DNA of 32,541 bases, taken from a virus. Below the pieces are notes generated by a model. It had not been told where the DNA came from and ran no database searches. It saw only the letters and a list, made by a program, of their open reading frames with translations. Where the stretch lies: positions 1 to 32,541 of IMG/VR virus record IMGVR_UViG_3300009164_000211, one strand, 5' to 3'. Both the position numbers and the translations under genes were made by a program. This document shows positions 1 to 7,171 of this stretch, one piece after another (the first letter of the stretch is position 1; each line of letters starts with the position of its first letter).

Positions 1-1293
1 CATGCAGACAGTCGCAACTGTGACAAAGTCATAGTCAACGAAAGTGCTGGTAAAGAACCAGAGCAGTATATTTTCCGCAATCTCAACGTCAACTTGATGA
101 GCCTGAATGTAACGCAGATTCAGCCCGGCGCCAATGGAGCCAGTCCCTACAGTCAAGCACCCAGCGTGTTAGGCGCCACTACTCCACGCAATAGTCAAAA
201 CGGCTTTGGAGGCGGTGGCGGTCAAGGCGGTAGATTTGACAAGAGCCAACAGCAAACCGCAGTCAGCGCAGAACACGTGGTTCACATCAGTCTCAGCGAA
301 GGCTTGGATGCCAACTGGCCATTTGGCTTTAGTATTTTAGAAAACGTATTCAAGACATTCAAACAAAAAGAACTCATCGAAGACGCCATCATTATCTATC
401 GTGTGCAACGTGCGCCTGAACGTAGAGTGTTCTATGTTGACGTGGGCAACTTGCCCAGCCACTTGGCCATGCAGTATGTTGAACGTGTGAAAAATGAAAT
501 TCATCAACGTCGTATTCCCAGCATGACTGGCGGCAGTCAAAACATCATGGATGCCACCTACAACCCCTTGAGCATCAACGAAGACTACTTCTTCCCACAG
601 ACTTCTGAGGGCCGTGGCAGTAAAGTTGACACATTGCCTGGCGGCGAAAACCTTGGACAAATTGATGACTTAAAGTTCTTTACCAACAAGTTATTCCGAG
701 CCTTGCGTATCCCCAGCAGTTACCTGCCCACTGGTGCAGACGACTCAGCGGCCAGCTACAACGACGGCAGAGTTGGCACCAGTTTAATTCAAGAACTGCG
801 GTTCAACAAGTACTGCGAGCGTTTACAAAACCTAGTAATTCCCAGCTTAGACCTAGACTTTAAAGTATTCTTAAAGAAGCGTGGTGTCAACATCGACACC
901 TCATTGTTTGAATTAAAGTTCACTTCTCCGCAGAACTTCAGCGCATTCAAGACTGTGGATGTGGACAGCAACCGAATTAACAACTTTGGCAGCATGACAG
1001 CATATCCGTTTATCAGCAAGCGTTGGGCCATGGAACGTTATCTAGGCTTGAGCCAAGAAGAGATCATTGCCAATGAAGCCGCTTGGAAACGTGAGAACAA
1101 GAGCATGTTGCCCGGCGACACAGAGGATGCAAATCTACGAGCTGTGGGAGTGACTCCAGGTACAATTGGTTCAGACACTGACCTTGCAGCCAGCCTGGAC
1201 ACAGAAGGAGCACCAGGGGCGGAGCCGGGAGCAGAACCAGGCATGCCAGCAACCAATGCACCGGCTGCACCAAATCCGACAACTCCGGCTTAA
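1..1293 (+). CDS. 20: Portal vertex protein gp20 (3' part, 5' end outside window)
   Basis: The reading frame is open from the first base, so this is the C-terminal 430 residues of a longer protein (T4 gp20 is 524 residues). It is the dodecameric portal at the unique head vertex: it nucleates the prohead, docks the terminase and passes DNA. The stretch RAPERRVFYVDVGNLPS, followed by a VDTLPGGENLG segment and a helix with LFRALRIPSSYLP, is the core signature of T4-type portals. A glycine-rich linker (GFGGGGGQGG) lies before the HVVHISLSEG strand. The tail is rich in Pro, Ala and Gly and probably disordered. It is followed by the core, protease, scaffold and capsid genes in T4 order. An in-frame ATG at position 94 is internal, because upstream codons still read as portal-like sequence. 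Identification is firm; only the N-terminus is missing. Confidence 0.95.
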   Translation, partial: HADSRNCDKVIVNESAGKEPEQYIFRNLNVNLMSLNVTQIQPGANGASPYSQAPSVLGATTPRNSQNGFGGGGGQGGRFDKSQQQTAVSAEHVVHISLSEGLDANWPFGFSILENVFKTFKQKELIEDAIIIYRVQRAPERRVFYVDVGNLPSHLAMQYVERVKNEIHQRRIPSMTGGSQNIMDATYNPLSINEDYFFPQTSEGRGSKVDTLPGGENLGQIDDLKFFTNKLFRALRIPSSYLPTGADDSAASYNDGRVGTSLIQELRFNKYCERLQNLVIPSLDLDFKVFLKKRGVNIDTSLFELKFTSPQNFSAFKTVDVDSNRINNFGSMTAYPFISKRWAMERYLGLSQEEIIANEAAWKRENKSMLPGDTEDANLRAVGVTPGTIGSDTDLAASLDTEGAPGAEPGAEPGMPATNAPAAPNPTTPA

Positions 1294-1296
1294 ATA
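1289..1296 (+). promoter_or_regulatory. Possible late promoter CTTAAATA
   Basis: TAAATA-core element overlapping the portal stop codon. T4 late initiation lies 6 nt past the element, which would give +1 near 1302 and a 14-nt leader with AGGA almost at its 5' end. That geometry matches the other short-leader late promoters in this window. On its own the match is weak. Confidence 0.4.
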
Positions 1297-1315
1297 GCAT
1301 ATAGGATAAACGACT

Positions 1316-1561
1316 ATGAAATTGTACGACCTTTTTGAATCAGCTGAAAATACCATCAACCCACACCAGGACGATGGTAGGTATGACGCCGCGGAAGATC
1401 AACAGGTGCGTAAATTTAAAGACACACGTAAAAGCAGACTTACGTTAGAAGGCATCAATAAACTACGACGGATCCATGAAGTGCGACAAGTGGAACTTAA
1501 AAAACAAAATGATTTTTTAAGTACCATATATGCTGCCGCCCCAGCCGAACCTGGCATGTAA
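1316..1561 (+). CDS. Small prohead-core-like protein (81 aa), gp67/gp68 position
   Basis: Short charged protein lying between the portal and the acidic core protein, where T4 carries its small prohead core genes. It begins MKLYDLFESAENT and has a basic central helix (KFKDTRKSRLTLEGINKLRRIHEV) ending in an Ala/Pro tail. Residues 6-9 read LFE|S, which fits the T4 prohead protease rule (L/I)xE|(A/G/S), as expected of a core component cut during maturation. An AGGAT Shine-Dalgarno precedes the ATG. It may have its own late promoter overlapping the portal stop, and it is followed by a terminator. The assignment as core protein rests on position and cleavage motif; I do not recognise the family from sequence alone. 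Confidence 0.6.
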   Translation: MKLYDLFESAENTINPHQDDGRYDAAEDQQVRKFKDTRKSRLTLEGINKLRRIHEVRQVELKKQNDFLSTIYAAAPAEPGM

Positions 1562-1584
1562 CTTATCCGCTAGTTTAACTTCCG

Positions 1585-1611
1585 GGCCTTTTAGACTAAA
1601 AGGCCTATTTT
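1585..1611 (+). terminator. Intrinsic terminator after small core gene
   Basis: Arms GGCCTTTTAG (1585-1594) and CTAAAAGGCC (1596-1605) are perfectly complementary; in practice an 8-bp stem with a 5-nt loop. The tail TATTTT follows at once. It separates the portal unit from the unit starting at the next late promoter. Confidence 0.75.
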
Positions 1612-1625
1612 CATGCCTGTTTGAT

Positions 1626-1633
1626 ACTAAATA
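1626..1633 (+). promoter_or_regulatory. Late promoter ACTAAATA
   Basis: T4-late-like element just after the terminator. The nonamer ACTAAATAT recurs exactly at 12287-12295 before the giant fibre gene. Predicted start near 1639, giving a 54-nt leader that carries a small TAGG/CCTA stem (1659-1670) and an AAAGGAG Shine-Dalgarno. Confidence 0.6.
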
Positions 1634-1692
1634 TCTAATCTACTAATAACTAAAAATGTAGGTCCACCTAGCCCTTAAAGGAGTTTTATAAA

Positions 1693-2406
1693 ATGACTGA
1701 GAAATTTGAACAATTACTGGAGTTCGTAGTAAACGACGAAATGGAAAAAGCTGAAGAGCTATTCCATGCCATTGTCGTTGAAAAGAGCCGCCAGATTTAT
1801 GAAGGATTAATTTCTTCAGAAGCAGAAGAAGTTGGCGGCGATGACGTTGACCATTTAATCGATGCTATCTCTGATGATGAAAACAATATTGCCGAGGAAG
1901 GCGATGATGAAGAAGCTGAGGAAATCCCAGCTCACGGCGCAGAAGATGACATGTCAATGCCAATGTCTGCCCAACCAGAAGAAGGCGACGCAGACAACGC
2001 AGACGTTGAAGCTCGCCTAGATGATATCACTGATGCACTTGCACAATTGAAAGCGATGTTTGCTGACAAATTGGCCGGTGAAGACGGTGACGAACACCAC
2101 GCAGAACCCGATGGCGACGAAATAGGACCCATGGATGCTGAACTAGCAGGCATGGACTCAGAAGAGCCAAAAGAAGAAAGCGTACTAGAATACAAAGAAC
2201 CTGCACCAAAGCCTGTCCTATCAGACAGTCCTGGCAATTCTAAATTACCGGTTGCTAAGAAAAACGACATGGGCGGTACTGTAAAAAATACCGCACAAGG
2301 TAGCAGTGAAGAAAAAGGCCGCTCAGCACCAAAAGTAGGCAGCTTAACATCAGCTAACACTGAGTATAAGTTATCTAAAGTTAGTGCTCCTAGTAACAAG
2401 GCCTAA
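1693..2406 (+). CDS. Acidic prohead core protein, gp67-like
   Basis: Residues 1-40 form an amphipathic region (FEQLLEFVVNDEMEKAEELF, then a VVEKSRQIYEGLI segment) like the start of T4 gp67, a small acidic prohead core peptide. A very acidic, low-complexity stretch follows to about residue 165. The remainder, to residue 237, is Lys/Ser/Pro-rich and looks disordered. IYE|G at residues 35-38 fits the gp21 protease site. T4 gp67 is only 80 residues, so this is about three times longer, mostly through its tail. In T4 the core proteins help shape the prohead and are largely degraded. It has a strong AAAGGAG ribosome site and lies just upstream of the protease gene. The gp67 link is by architecture and position, not by clear residue identity. 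Confidence 0.7.
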   Translation: MTEKFEQLLEFVVNDEMEKAEELFHAIVVEKSRQIYEGLISSEAEEVGGDDVDHLIDAISDDENNIAEEGDDEEAEEIPAHGAEDDMSMPMSAQPEEGDADNADVEARLDDITDALAQLKAMFADKLAGEDGDEHHAEPDGDEIGPMDAELAGMDSEEPKEESVLEYKEPAPKPVLSDSPGNSKLPVAKKNDMGGTVKNTAQGSSEEKGRSAPKVGSLTSANTEYKLSKVSAPSNKA

Positions 2407-2412
2407 TAAATC

Positions 2413-3051
2413 ATGGCAGCGATACTCCGCGAACACTTAACCTTTAATCAGGCAGGGATTACCATGGAGAGCATAGATGCTCCCGATGGTAAGACTAAAA
2501 CCCTGTACCTTAAAGGTATCTGCATTCAGGGAAACAAAAAGAATCTCAATGAGAGAATCTACCCTGCTGTGGAGATTCAGCGGGCAGTTGAAGCTATTCG
2601 TACCCAAATTAAAAGCGGATTCTCGGTTCTAGGTGAACTAGACCATCCGCCGGATCTCAAGATTAATCTTGAGCGTGTTACCCACACTGTGGATGACATG
2701 TGGATGGATGGTGATGACGGGCACGGAAAGCTAAAAATACTTCCCACCCCAATGGGTAACATTGTTCGAACTATGTTTGAAAACAATGTACACTTGGGTG
2801 TCAGTAGTAGAGGAGCTGGAGAGGTAGATGATTCTACCGGTAAAGTTTCAGGATTTGAAATTTTAACAGTAGATATAGTTGCTCAACCAAGCGCACCTAA
2901 TGCATATCCCACTGCAATTTATGAAGGACTCATGAACATGCGGAATGGACATTCAGTATTAGAAGTAGCGGCTGAAGCAACGTTTAACCCAAAGATTCAA
3001 AGATATTTGAATCAAGAGATTACACGTTTAATACGTGATCTCAAGCTATAA
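2413..3051 (+). CDS. 21: Prohead core protease gp21
   Basis: Maturation protease of T4-type proheads, a serine protease of the herpesvirus-assemblin-like fold. It cuts scaffold, core and capsid proteins after (L/I)xE. Family landmarks are visible: LYLKGICIQGNKKNLNERIY near residues 31-50, the catalytic-histidine strand GELDHPP (His78), the serine motif GVSSRGAG (Ser131/132) and the downstream VDIVAQPSAPNAY with Asp154. At 212 residues it matches T4 gp21. IYE|G at residues 169-172 could be a self-cleavage site. The start at 2413 is preferred because residues 1-35 resemble the N-terminus of T4 gp21; an alternative ATG at 2464 has the better Shine-Dalgarno (AGGGA) but would remove that region. 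It sits directly before the scaffold gene. Confidence 0.93.
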   Translation: MAAILREHLTFNQAGITMESIDAPDGKTKTLYLKGICIQGNKKNLNERIYPAVEIQRAVEAIRTQIKSGFSVLGELDHPPDLKINLERVTHTVDDMWMDGDDGHGKLKILPTPMGNIVRTMFENNVHLGVSSRGAGEVDDSTGKVSGFEILTVDIVAQPSAPNAYPTAIYEGLMNMRNGHSVLEVAAEATFNPKIQRYLNQEITRLIRDLKL

Positions 3052-3062
3052 GGAAACATGCG

Positions 3063-4148
3063 ATGTTAGATGCAATCAAACAACTAGTAGATAGCACCAT
3101 GCTTTCAGAAGATACTCGGACCGCAATTAGTGAAGCCTGGGAATCAAAAGTACGTGAAATACGTGAATCAGTAGAAGCAGAAATGCGTTCAGAATTTGCC
3201 CAGCGTTATGAGCATGACAAGAGTGATCTTGTTACTGCACTTAACACCATGGTAACTGAAAGTCTTGAAAAAGAACTTACTACTGTCAACGAAGAACGTG
3301 CCGCTTTGGTTTCCGAACGTCATGCAGTCAAGGCGTCTTTAAAGGAGCATGCAAAGAAGTTAGAGAATTTCACTCTCGAACGTCTCGCTAACGAAGTTAA
3401 GGAATTTAAAACAGACCGTGATGCTTATCGCAACGACATGGTTAAACTTGAGAGCTTTATTGTTAAGGCTCTTACTCGTGAATTAGGCGAGTTTGCCACA
3501 GACAAACGTGAAGTTGTCGAAGCAAAAGTTAAACTTGTTGCAGAAGCTAAAGGCCAAATTGCACAGTTAAAACAGGAGTTCATTAAAAAGGCTGCTGGAT
3601 CTGTGGAATATGTGGTCACGGAAAGTCTTAAAAAGGAATTGAGTCAGCTAAAAGAAGATGTAGAAGCTGCTCGTCAAGCCACATTTGGCACACGTCTTTT
3701 CGAAGCGTTTGCTCGTGAGTTTGCCGGGAGTCACTACAGTGAGACTTCAGAAATTAAACGTCTGAAGGGTCAATTAGCTGAATCAGTAGGCGCTCTACGA
3801 TCTGCAAAGCGAGTACTAGAATCAAAAGATGCAACCATTGCCACTAAGGTAAGGGAAGTAAAAGTGATTACAGAATCAGCTGAGCGTTCAAAGATCATGG
3901 GAGAGCTACTAGGCTCACTTGGAAAAAAGCCAAGAGCTATAATGGAAGATCTTTTAAACAACACACCAAACGTGAAGTTAAAAGAATCTTTTAATAAGTA
4001 TTTGCCTGCCGTTTTGAACAATGACAACTCTGTCAAACAGAGAGAAACATTAGTTGAAACAAGACAGGAAATGACTGGCAATAAGCCAGTGAAAGAGGAC
4101 CAGACAGCGGAAATTATTGATATACGCAAGCTGGCAGGACTAAAGTAA
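3063..4148 (+). CDS. 22: Prohead scaffold (core) protein gp22
   Basis: Main internal scaffold of the T4-type prohead, 361 residues, almost wholly helical and highly charged, with extended heptad-like coiled coil from about residue 40 to 280. The segment FGTRLFEAFAREFAG (about 208-222) is typical of cyanophage-type gp22. Four sites fit the prohead protease rule: ISE|A (22-25), LFE|A (212-215), LAE|S (238-241) and ITE|S (269-272). This agrees with the known destruction of gp22 during T4 maturation. The start is the ATG at 3063 after AAGGAAAC; an ATG 5 bases upstream is out of frame. It lies between protease and capsid genes with 11- and 13-nt gaps, so the three are probably one transcript. Confidence 0.92.
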   Translation: MLDAIKQLVDSTMLSEDTRTAISEAWESKVREIRESVEAEMRSEFAQRYEHDKSDLVTALNTMVTESLEKELTTVNEERAALVSERHAVKASLKEHAKKLENFTLERLANEVKEFKTDRDAYRNDMVKLESFIVKALTRELGEFATDKREVVEAKVKLVAEAKGQIAQLKQEFIKKAAGSVEYVVTESLKKELSQLKEDVEAARQATFGTRLFEAFAREFAGSHYSETSEIKRLKGQLAESVGALRSAKRVLESKDATIATKVREVKVITESAERSKIMGELLGSLGKKPRAIMEDLLNNTPNVKLKESFNKYLPAVLNNDNSVKQRETLVETRQEMTGNKPVKEDQTAEIIDIRKLAGLK

Positions 4149-4161
4149 AAGGAAACTAAAA

Positions 4162-5358
4162 ATGTCAACACTTCTTGAAAATCGCTGGAGCGAAACCAAA
4201 GAGGCACTGCTTGAAGGACTAACCGGCACCAAGCGTAACAACATGGGCGTGATTATGGAAAATACTCGTAAGTATTTGGCAGAATCCGCTTCAGCAGGTG
4301 CTACCTCCGCAGGCAATATCGCCACTTTAAACCGTGTGATTCTACCAGTCATCCGTCGTGTTATGCCCACTGTTATTGCTAACGAAATCGTTGGTGTACA
4401 GCCCATGACCGGCCCAGTTGGCCAGATTCACACTCTACGTGTTCGTTATGCGAACACATCAACAGGCGTAGGTAGCCCCGACTCCAGCACATCCGCTGGC
4501 GAAGAAGCCCTAAGCCCGTTCAAAATCAGCATGTCTTACTCAGGTACAGCACCTGGCCAAAGCGCATCTGACTACAAAGCCGGCACAACTGCTTCATTAG
4601 AAGGCAGTGGCGGTAATAAGATTAGCGTACAGATTCTAAAGCAATCCGTAGAAGCTAAGACACGTAAGCTATCAGCTCGTTGGACTTTCGAAGCTGCTCA
4701 AGACGCACAATCACAGCACGGTATTGATATCGAAGCTGAGATCATGGCTGCTTTGGCACAAGAAATTACAGCGGAAATCGATCAGGAAGTATTAGGTTCA
4801 CTACGTAGCCTAGCACCAACTGAAGAAACATATGATCAAGCTAACGTTTCTGGCACAGCTACATTCGTTGGTGACGAGCACGCCGCATTGGCAGTTCTAA
4901 TCAACCGTACAGCAAACAAAATTGCTAGCCGTACACGTCGTGGCGCAGGTAACTGGGCAGTTGTAAGTCCAACAGCTCTAACAATCCTACAAAGCGCAAC
5001 AACTTCTGCTTTTGCTCGCACTACAGAAGGCACGTTCGAAGCTCCTACAAACACTAAGTTTGTTGGTACATTGAACAACAGCATGAAGGTTTATGTGGAT
5101 GCTTATGCAGGTGATGCACAGGCAGTTCTAGTTGGTTACAAAGGTTCAACAGAGACAGATGCAGCGGCATTCTATTGCCCATACATTCCTTTGATGAGCT
5201 CAGGTGTGATCCTAGATCCAAATACATTCGAGCCAACAGTTGGTTTCATGACACGTTATGGTTATGTTGAGTTAACAAACACAGCATCATCACTCGGTAA
5301 TGCCGCTGACTACTTGGGCGAAGTTGCTATCACTAGCGGTTCACTAAGCTTCAGCTAA
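4162..5358 (+). CDS. 23: Major capsid protein gp23
   Basis: Head shell subunit with the HK97 fold. Recognisable T4-type blocks are VILPVIRRVMPTVIANEIVG and GVQPMTGPVGQI near residues 60-95, the IDIEAEIMAALAQEITAEID helix and the terminal FYCPYIPLM and PTVGFMTRYGYVEL motifs. The site LAE|S at residues 39-42 fits gp21 cleavage and would remove the first 41 residues, leaving about 357. The precursor is 398 residues, clearly shorter than T4 (521), which suggests a reduced insertion domain. The ribosome site is AGGAAA. It is followed by the strongest terminator in the window. No separate gp24 vertex gene follows, so vertices may be formed by gp23 itself or by a gene elsewhere. Confidence 0.95.
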   Translation: MSTLLENRWSETKEALLEGLTGTKRNNMGVIMENTRKYLAESASAGATSAGNIATLNRVILPVIRRVMPTVIANEIVGVQPMTGPVGQIHTLRVRYANTSTGVGSPDSSTSAGEEALSPFKISMSYSGTAPGQSASDYKAGTTASLEGSGGNKISVQILKQSVEAKTRKLSARWTFEAAQDAQSQHGIDIEAEIMAALAQEITAEIDQEVLGSLRSLAPTEETYDQANVSGTATFVGDEHAALAVLINRTANKIASRTRRGAGNWAVVSPTALTILQSATTSAFARTTEGTFEAPTNTKFVGTLNNSMKVYVDAYAGDAQAVLVGYKGSTETDAAAFYCPYIPLMSSGVILDPNTFEPTVGFMTRYGYVELTNTASSLGNAADYLGEVAITSGSLSFS

Positions 5359-5386
5359 TCTCTAATAAGATTAGAAGCGACCTACG

Positions 5387-5421
5387 GAAAAGCCCGGTTT
5401 TATACCGGGCTTTTCTTTTTT
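5387..5421 (+). terminator. Strong intrinsic terminator after gp23
   Basis: Twelve-base arms GAAAAGCCCGGT (5387-5398) and ACCGGGCTTTTC (5404-5415) with a 5-nt loop, followed by TTTTTT. The T run leads straight into the next late promoter. Confidence 0.92.
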
Positions 5422-5429
5422 AATAAATA
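5422..5429 (+). promoter_or_regulatory. Late promoter AATAAATA
   Basis: T4-late-like element directly abutting the T tract of the gp23 terminator. Predicted start near 5435 gives an 11-nt leader, AGGGA almost at its 5' end, then the ATG at 5446. Confidence 0.7.
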
Positions 5430-5445
5430 CAAAGTAGGGAATACA

Positions 5446-6255
5446 ATGAGCCAAAAATCTAGACATAGCGGAGATGTAGAAATTGTATCGTTGGGCACAG
5501 GCGCCAACGATGGTGCTGCCAACGGCACAATCACCCTACGACCCAATGTAGTAGTAACTGGTAACCTGACAGTTCAAGGTACAACCAGCTCAATCAATAC
5601 CACAGACACCACGATCAAAGATCGAATCATCACACTCAACAGTGGTGAAACGGGTGCAGGTATTACATTAAACACATCGGGTATTGAAATTGATAGAGGA
5701 ACTAGCCCTAAGGTTGCCTTTCAATACAACGAATCAAAACAAGCATTTGAATTTGTAACTGCATCCGCCACTGGCGTTGATTTAGTTATGAATGCTAAAA
5801 CAGTTACAGGTTTAGCTGAGCCAATTGCGGCCAGCGATGCAGCCACAAAGGCCTATGTTGATGGAGTCACAGCTGGAGTTTCCACATCCGGAATAAGCGA
5901 AGATGACACCAGTGTTATAGTTCATGACTCGGGCAGTAATGGCGTAGTAGATGTCACAGTCGATGGAAGTCCATCGGCACAATTTAATAGTGCAGGTTTA
6001 AAGTTAATCGATTCCACTACAATATCTACTAATACTTCTAAGAATTTAACGTTAGCTCCTGCTACTAAAATTTTGGAAGTCAGTGCCAGTACATTGTTTA
6101 AGTATCAATCACCTGCACCAGGTAGTGATGCTGGTGGCGTTTTAATTTATTCTACTAATTCAGGAACTGGTACGAAATTAAATTATAAACATTCAGCAAG
6201 CACCGGGGAACTTGTCAGCAAGTCCCAAGCAATAATTTATGGATTAATATTTTAA
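5446..6255 (+). CDS. Short fibre-like virion protein (269 aa)
   Basis: Thr/Ser/Gly-rich beta-type protein from the family of repetitive T4-like cyanophage fibre proteins. After a short N-terminus (GDVEIVSLGTGANDG) it carries the shared GNLTVQGTTSSINTTDTTIK module (about 45-65), then IEIDRGTSPKVAFQYNESK and the AEPIAASDAATKAYVDG motif (about 125-141) common in trimeric fibres. The C-terminus is short (SKSQAIIYGLIF). First gene of a probable three-gene translationally coupled group, since its stop overlaps the next start (TAATG). Likely a minor tail or whisker fibre; the receptor-binding part, if any, is not recognisable. Confidence 0.6.
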   Translation: MSQKSRHSGDVEIVSLGTGANDGAANGTITLRPNVVVTGNLTVQGTTSSINTTDTTIKDRIITLNSGETGAGITLNTSGIEIDRGTSPKVAFQYNESKQAFEFVTASATGVDLVMNAKTVTGLAEPIAASDAATKAYVDGVTAGVSTSGISEDDTSVIVHDSGSNGVVDVTVDGSPSAQFNSAGLKLIDSTTISTNTSKNLTLAPATKILEVSASTLFKYQSPAPGSDAGGVLIYSTNSGTGTKLNYKHSASTGELVSKSQAIIYGLIF

Positions 6256-6566
6256 TGGCAATCGCACAAACAACATTGACAACTTCAATAGCCAGCATTT
6301 ATACCAGTACTGGTGTAAGTGCAGTTACCACCATGTTCTTTCTAAATAACAGCGGCGCAACAGTGACATTCTCAGTGTTGTTAAAAGCAGGAGCAGGCAC
6401 AGGCACCCTGGCAGCCAATGGAATTCTTAAAGAAATTTCTTTAATTGCCGGAGATACTTACATTTTCAATTCAGAAAAAATAATATTAGACACTGGCGAT
6501 CAGATTCAAGCAGTGGCCAGTGCCGGCAGTGCCGTTGTTACAACTATCAGCTATGTGGGCTTATAA
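6255..6566 (+). CDS. Small beta-rich putative virion protein (103 aa)
   Basis: Compact 103-residue protein with alternating hydrophobic strands (VTTMFFLNNSGATVTFSVLL, TYIFNSEKIILDTGDQIQAV), which looks like a single beta-sandwich domain. Similar small proteins occur beside tail fibre genes in many phages, where they decorate or trimerise fibres, but no specific family is claimed. It starts on the A of the upstream stop codon and ends in the same way against the next gene (TAATG at both ends), so the three genes are probably made in fixed proportion. No signal peptide or membrane segment is seen. Confidence 0.55.
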   Translation: MAIAQTTLTTSIASIYTSTGVSAVTTMFFLNNSGATVTFSVLLKAGAGTGTLAANGILKEISLIAGDTYIFNSEKIILDTGDQIQAVASAGSAVVTTISYVGL

Positions 6567-7102
6567 TGGCATATTTTGTAAAATTAAAACAATTTTTAAC
6601 CACACCAGTTAAAGTTGGATCACTCACTCAGCTCGAGTATGGGTCTCCGCAGGCATCAGGAACTGCCGCCACTACTTCGATTAACTTACCAGCGGGCACC
6701 ACAGCAGAGCGCCCAGTGGCGCCAAGTCTTGTGTTGGGCGCACTACGCTACAATACTTCTATTAGTTCTTTAGAATATTATGACGGTTCAGCCTGGCAAG
6801 CATTAAAATATGTGCCATCAACAACTCCGCCAGAAGGCAATGTTAAAGCAGTTATTACCAAGGATACTTTTACTACTACCTCAGGCGGTACAGTATATGG
6901 TCCATTGACTATAACGCCAACTAGCATTAATGGATTGCTGGTATACATGGACAACGTTATCCAAGAACCTACACAAAACTTTACGTTGTCCAACAGCTCC
7001 GGCACATTGACCGGTACACTCAACTATATTAAATTCGACTCACCTGGCACGCTCAACGGCAAGCGTTTAGTGGTCATGCATGGCTTCGACTTGTTAATAT
7101 AA
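6566..7102 (+). CDS. Fibre-associated virion protein (178 aa)
   Basis: Contains two modules that recur at the ends of larger fibre proteins here: an ERPVAPSLVLGALRYNTS segment followed by LEYYDGSAWQAL (about 50-80), and a strand-rich domain (LLVYMDNVIQEPTQNFTLSN) corresponding to the GVVQIP...Y.ISG.TLTF unit of the 465- and 2300-residue proteins. It ends KRLVVMHGFDLLI. It is thus a detached version of a fibre C-terminal region, possibly an adaptor. Coupled to the gene before it by TAATG; the next unit begins after a separate late promoter. Confidence 0.55.
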   Translation: MAYFVKLKQFLTTPVKVGSLTQLEYGSPQASGTAATTSINLPAGTTAERPVAPSLVLGALRYNTSISSLEYYDGSAWQALKYVPSTTPPEGNVKAVITKDTFTTTSGGTVYGPLTITPTSINGLLVYMDNVIQEPTQNFTLSNSSGTLTGTLNYIKFDSPGTLNGKRLVVMHGFDLLI

Positions 7103-7117
7103 TTCATCATTGCTTAC

Positions 7118-7125
7118 TATAAATA
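7118..7125 (+). promoter_or_regulatory. Late promoter, exact T4 consensus TATAAATA
   Basis: Exact match to the T4 late promoter element. Predicted start near 7131, leaving a 41-nt leader that begins with a GAAA-capped hairpin. Confidence 0.8.
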
Positions 7126-7132
7126 TAAGCTA

Positions 7133-7148
7133 CAGTCCGAAAGGACTG
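7133..7148 (+). promoter_or_regulatory. 5' leader hairpin with GAAA tetraloop
   Basis: CAGTCC and GGACTG form a perfect 6-bp stem closed by a GAAA (GNRA) loop, starting about +3 of the predicted late transcript. There is no T tract, so it is not a terminator. A role in mRNA 5'-end stability or translation is inferred. Confidence 0.6.
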
Positions 7149-7171
7149 AATATAACTTTGGTGAATAAAAT

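Noticed and set aside
2464-2466. ATG at 2464 as the start of gp21
   Set aside because: It has a better Shine-Dalgarno, but the 17 residues before it resemble the N-terminal region of T4 gp21, so 2413 is kept; not fully settled.
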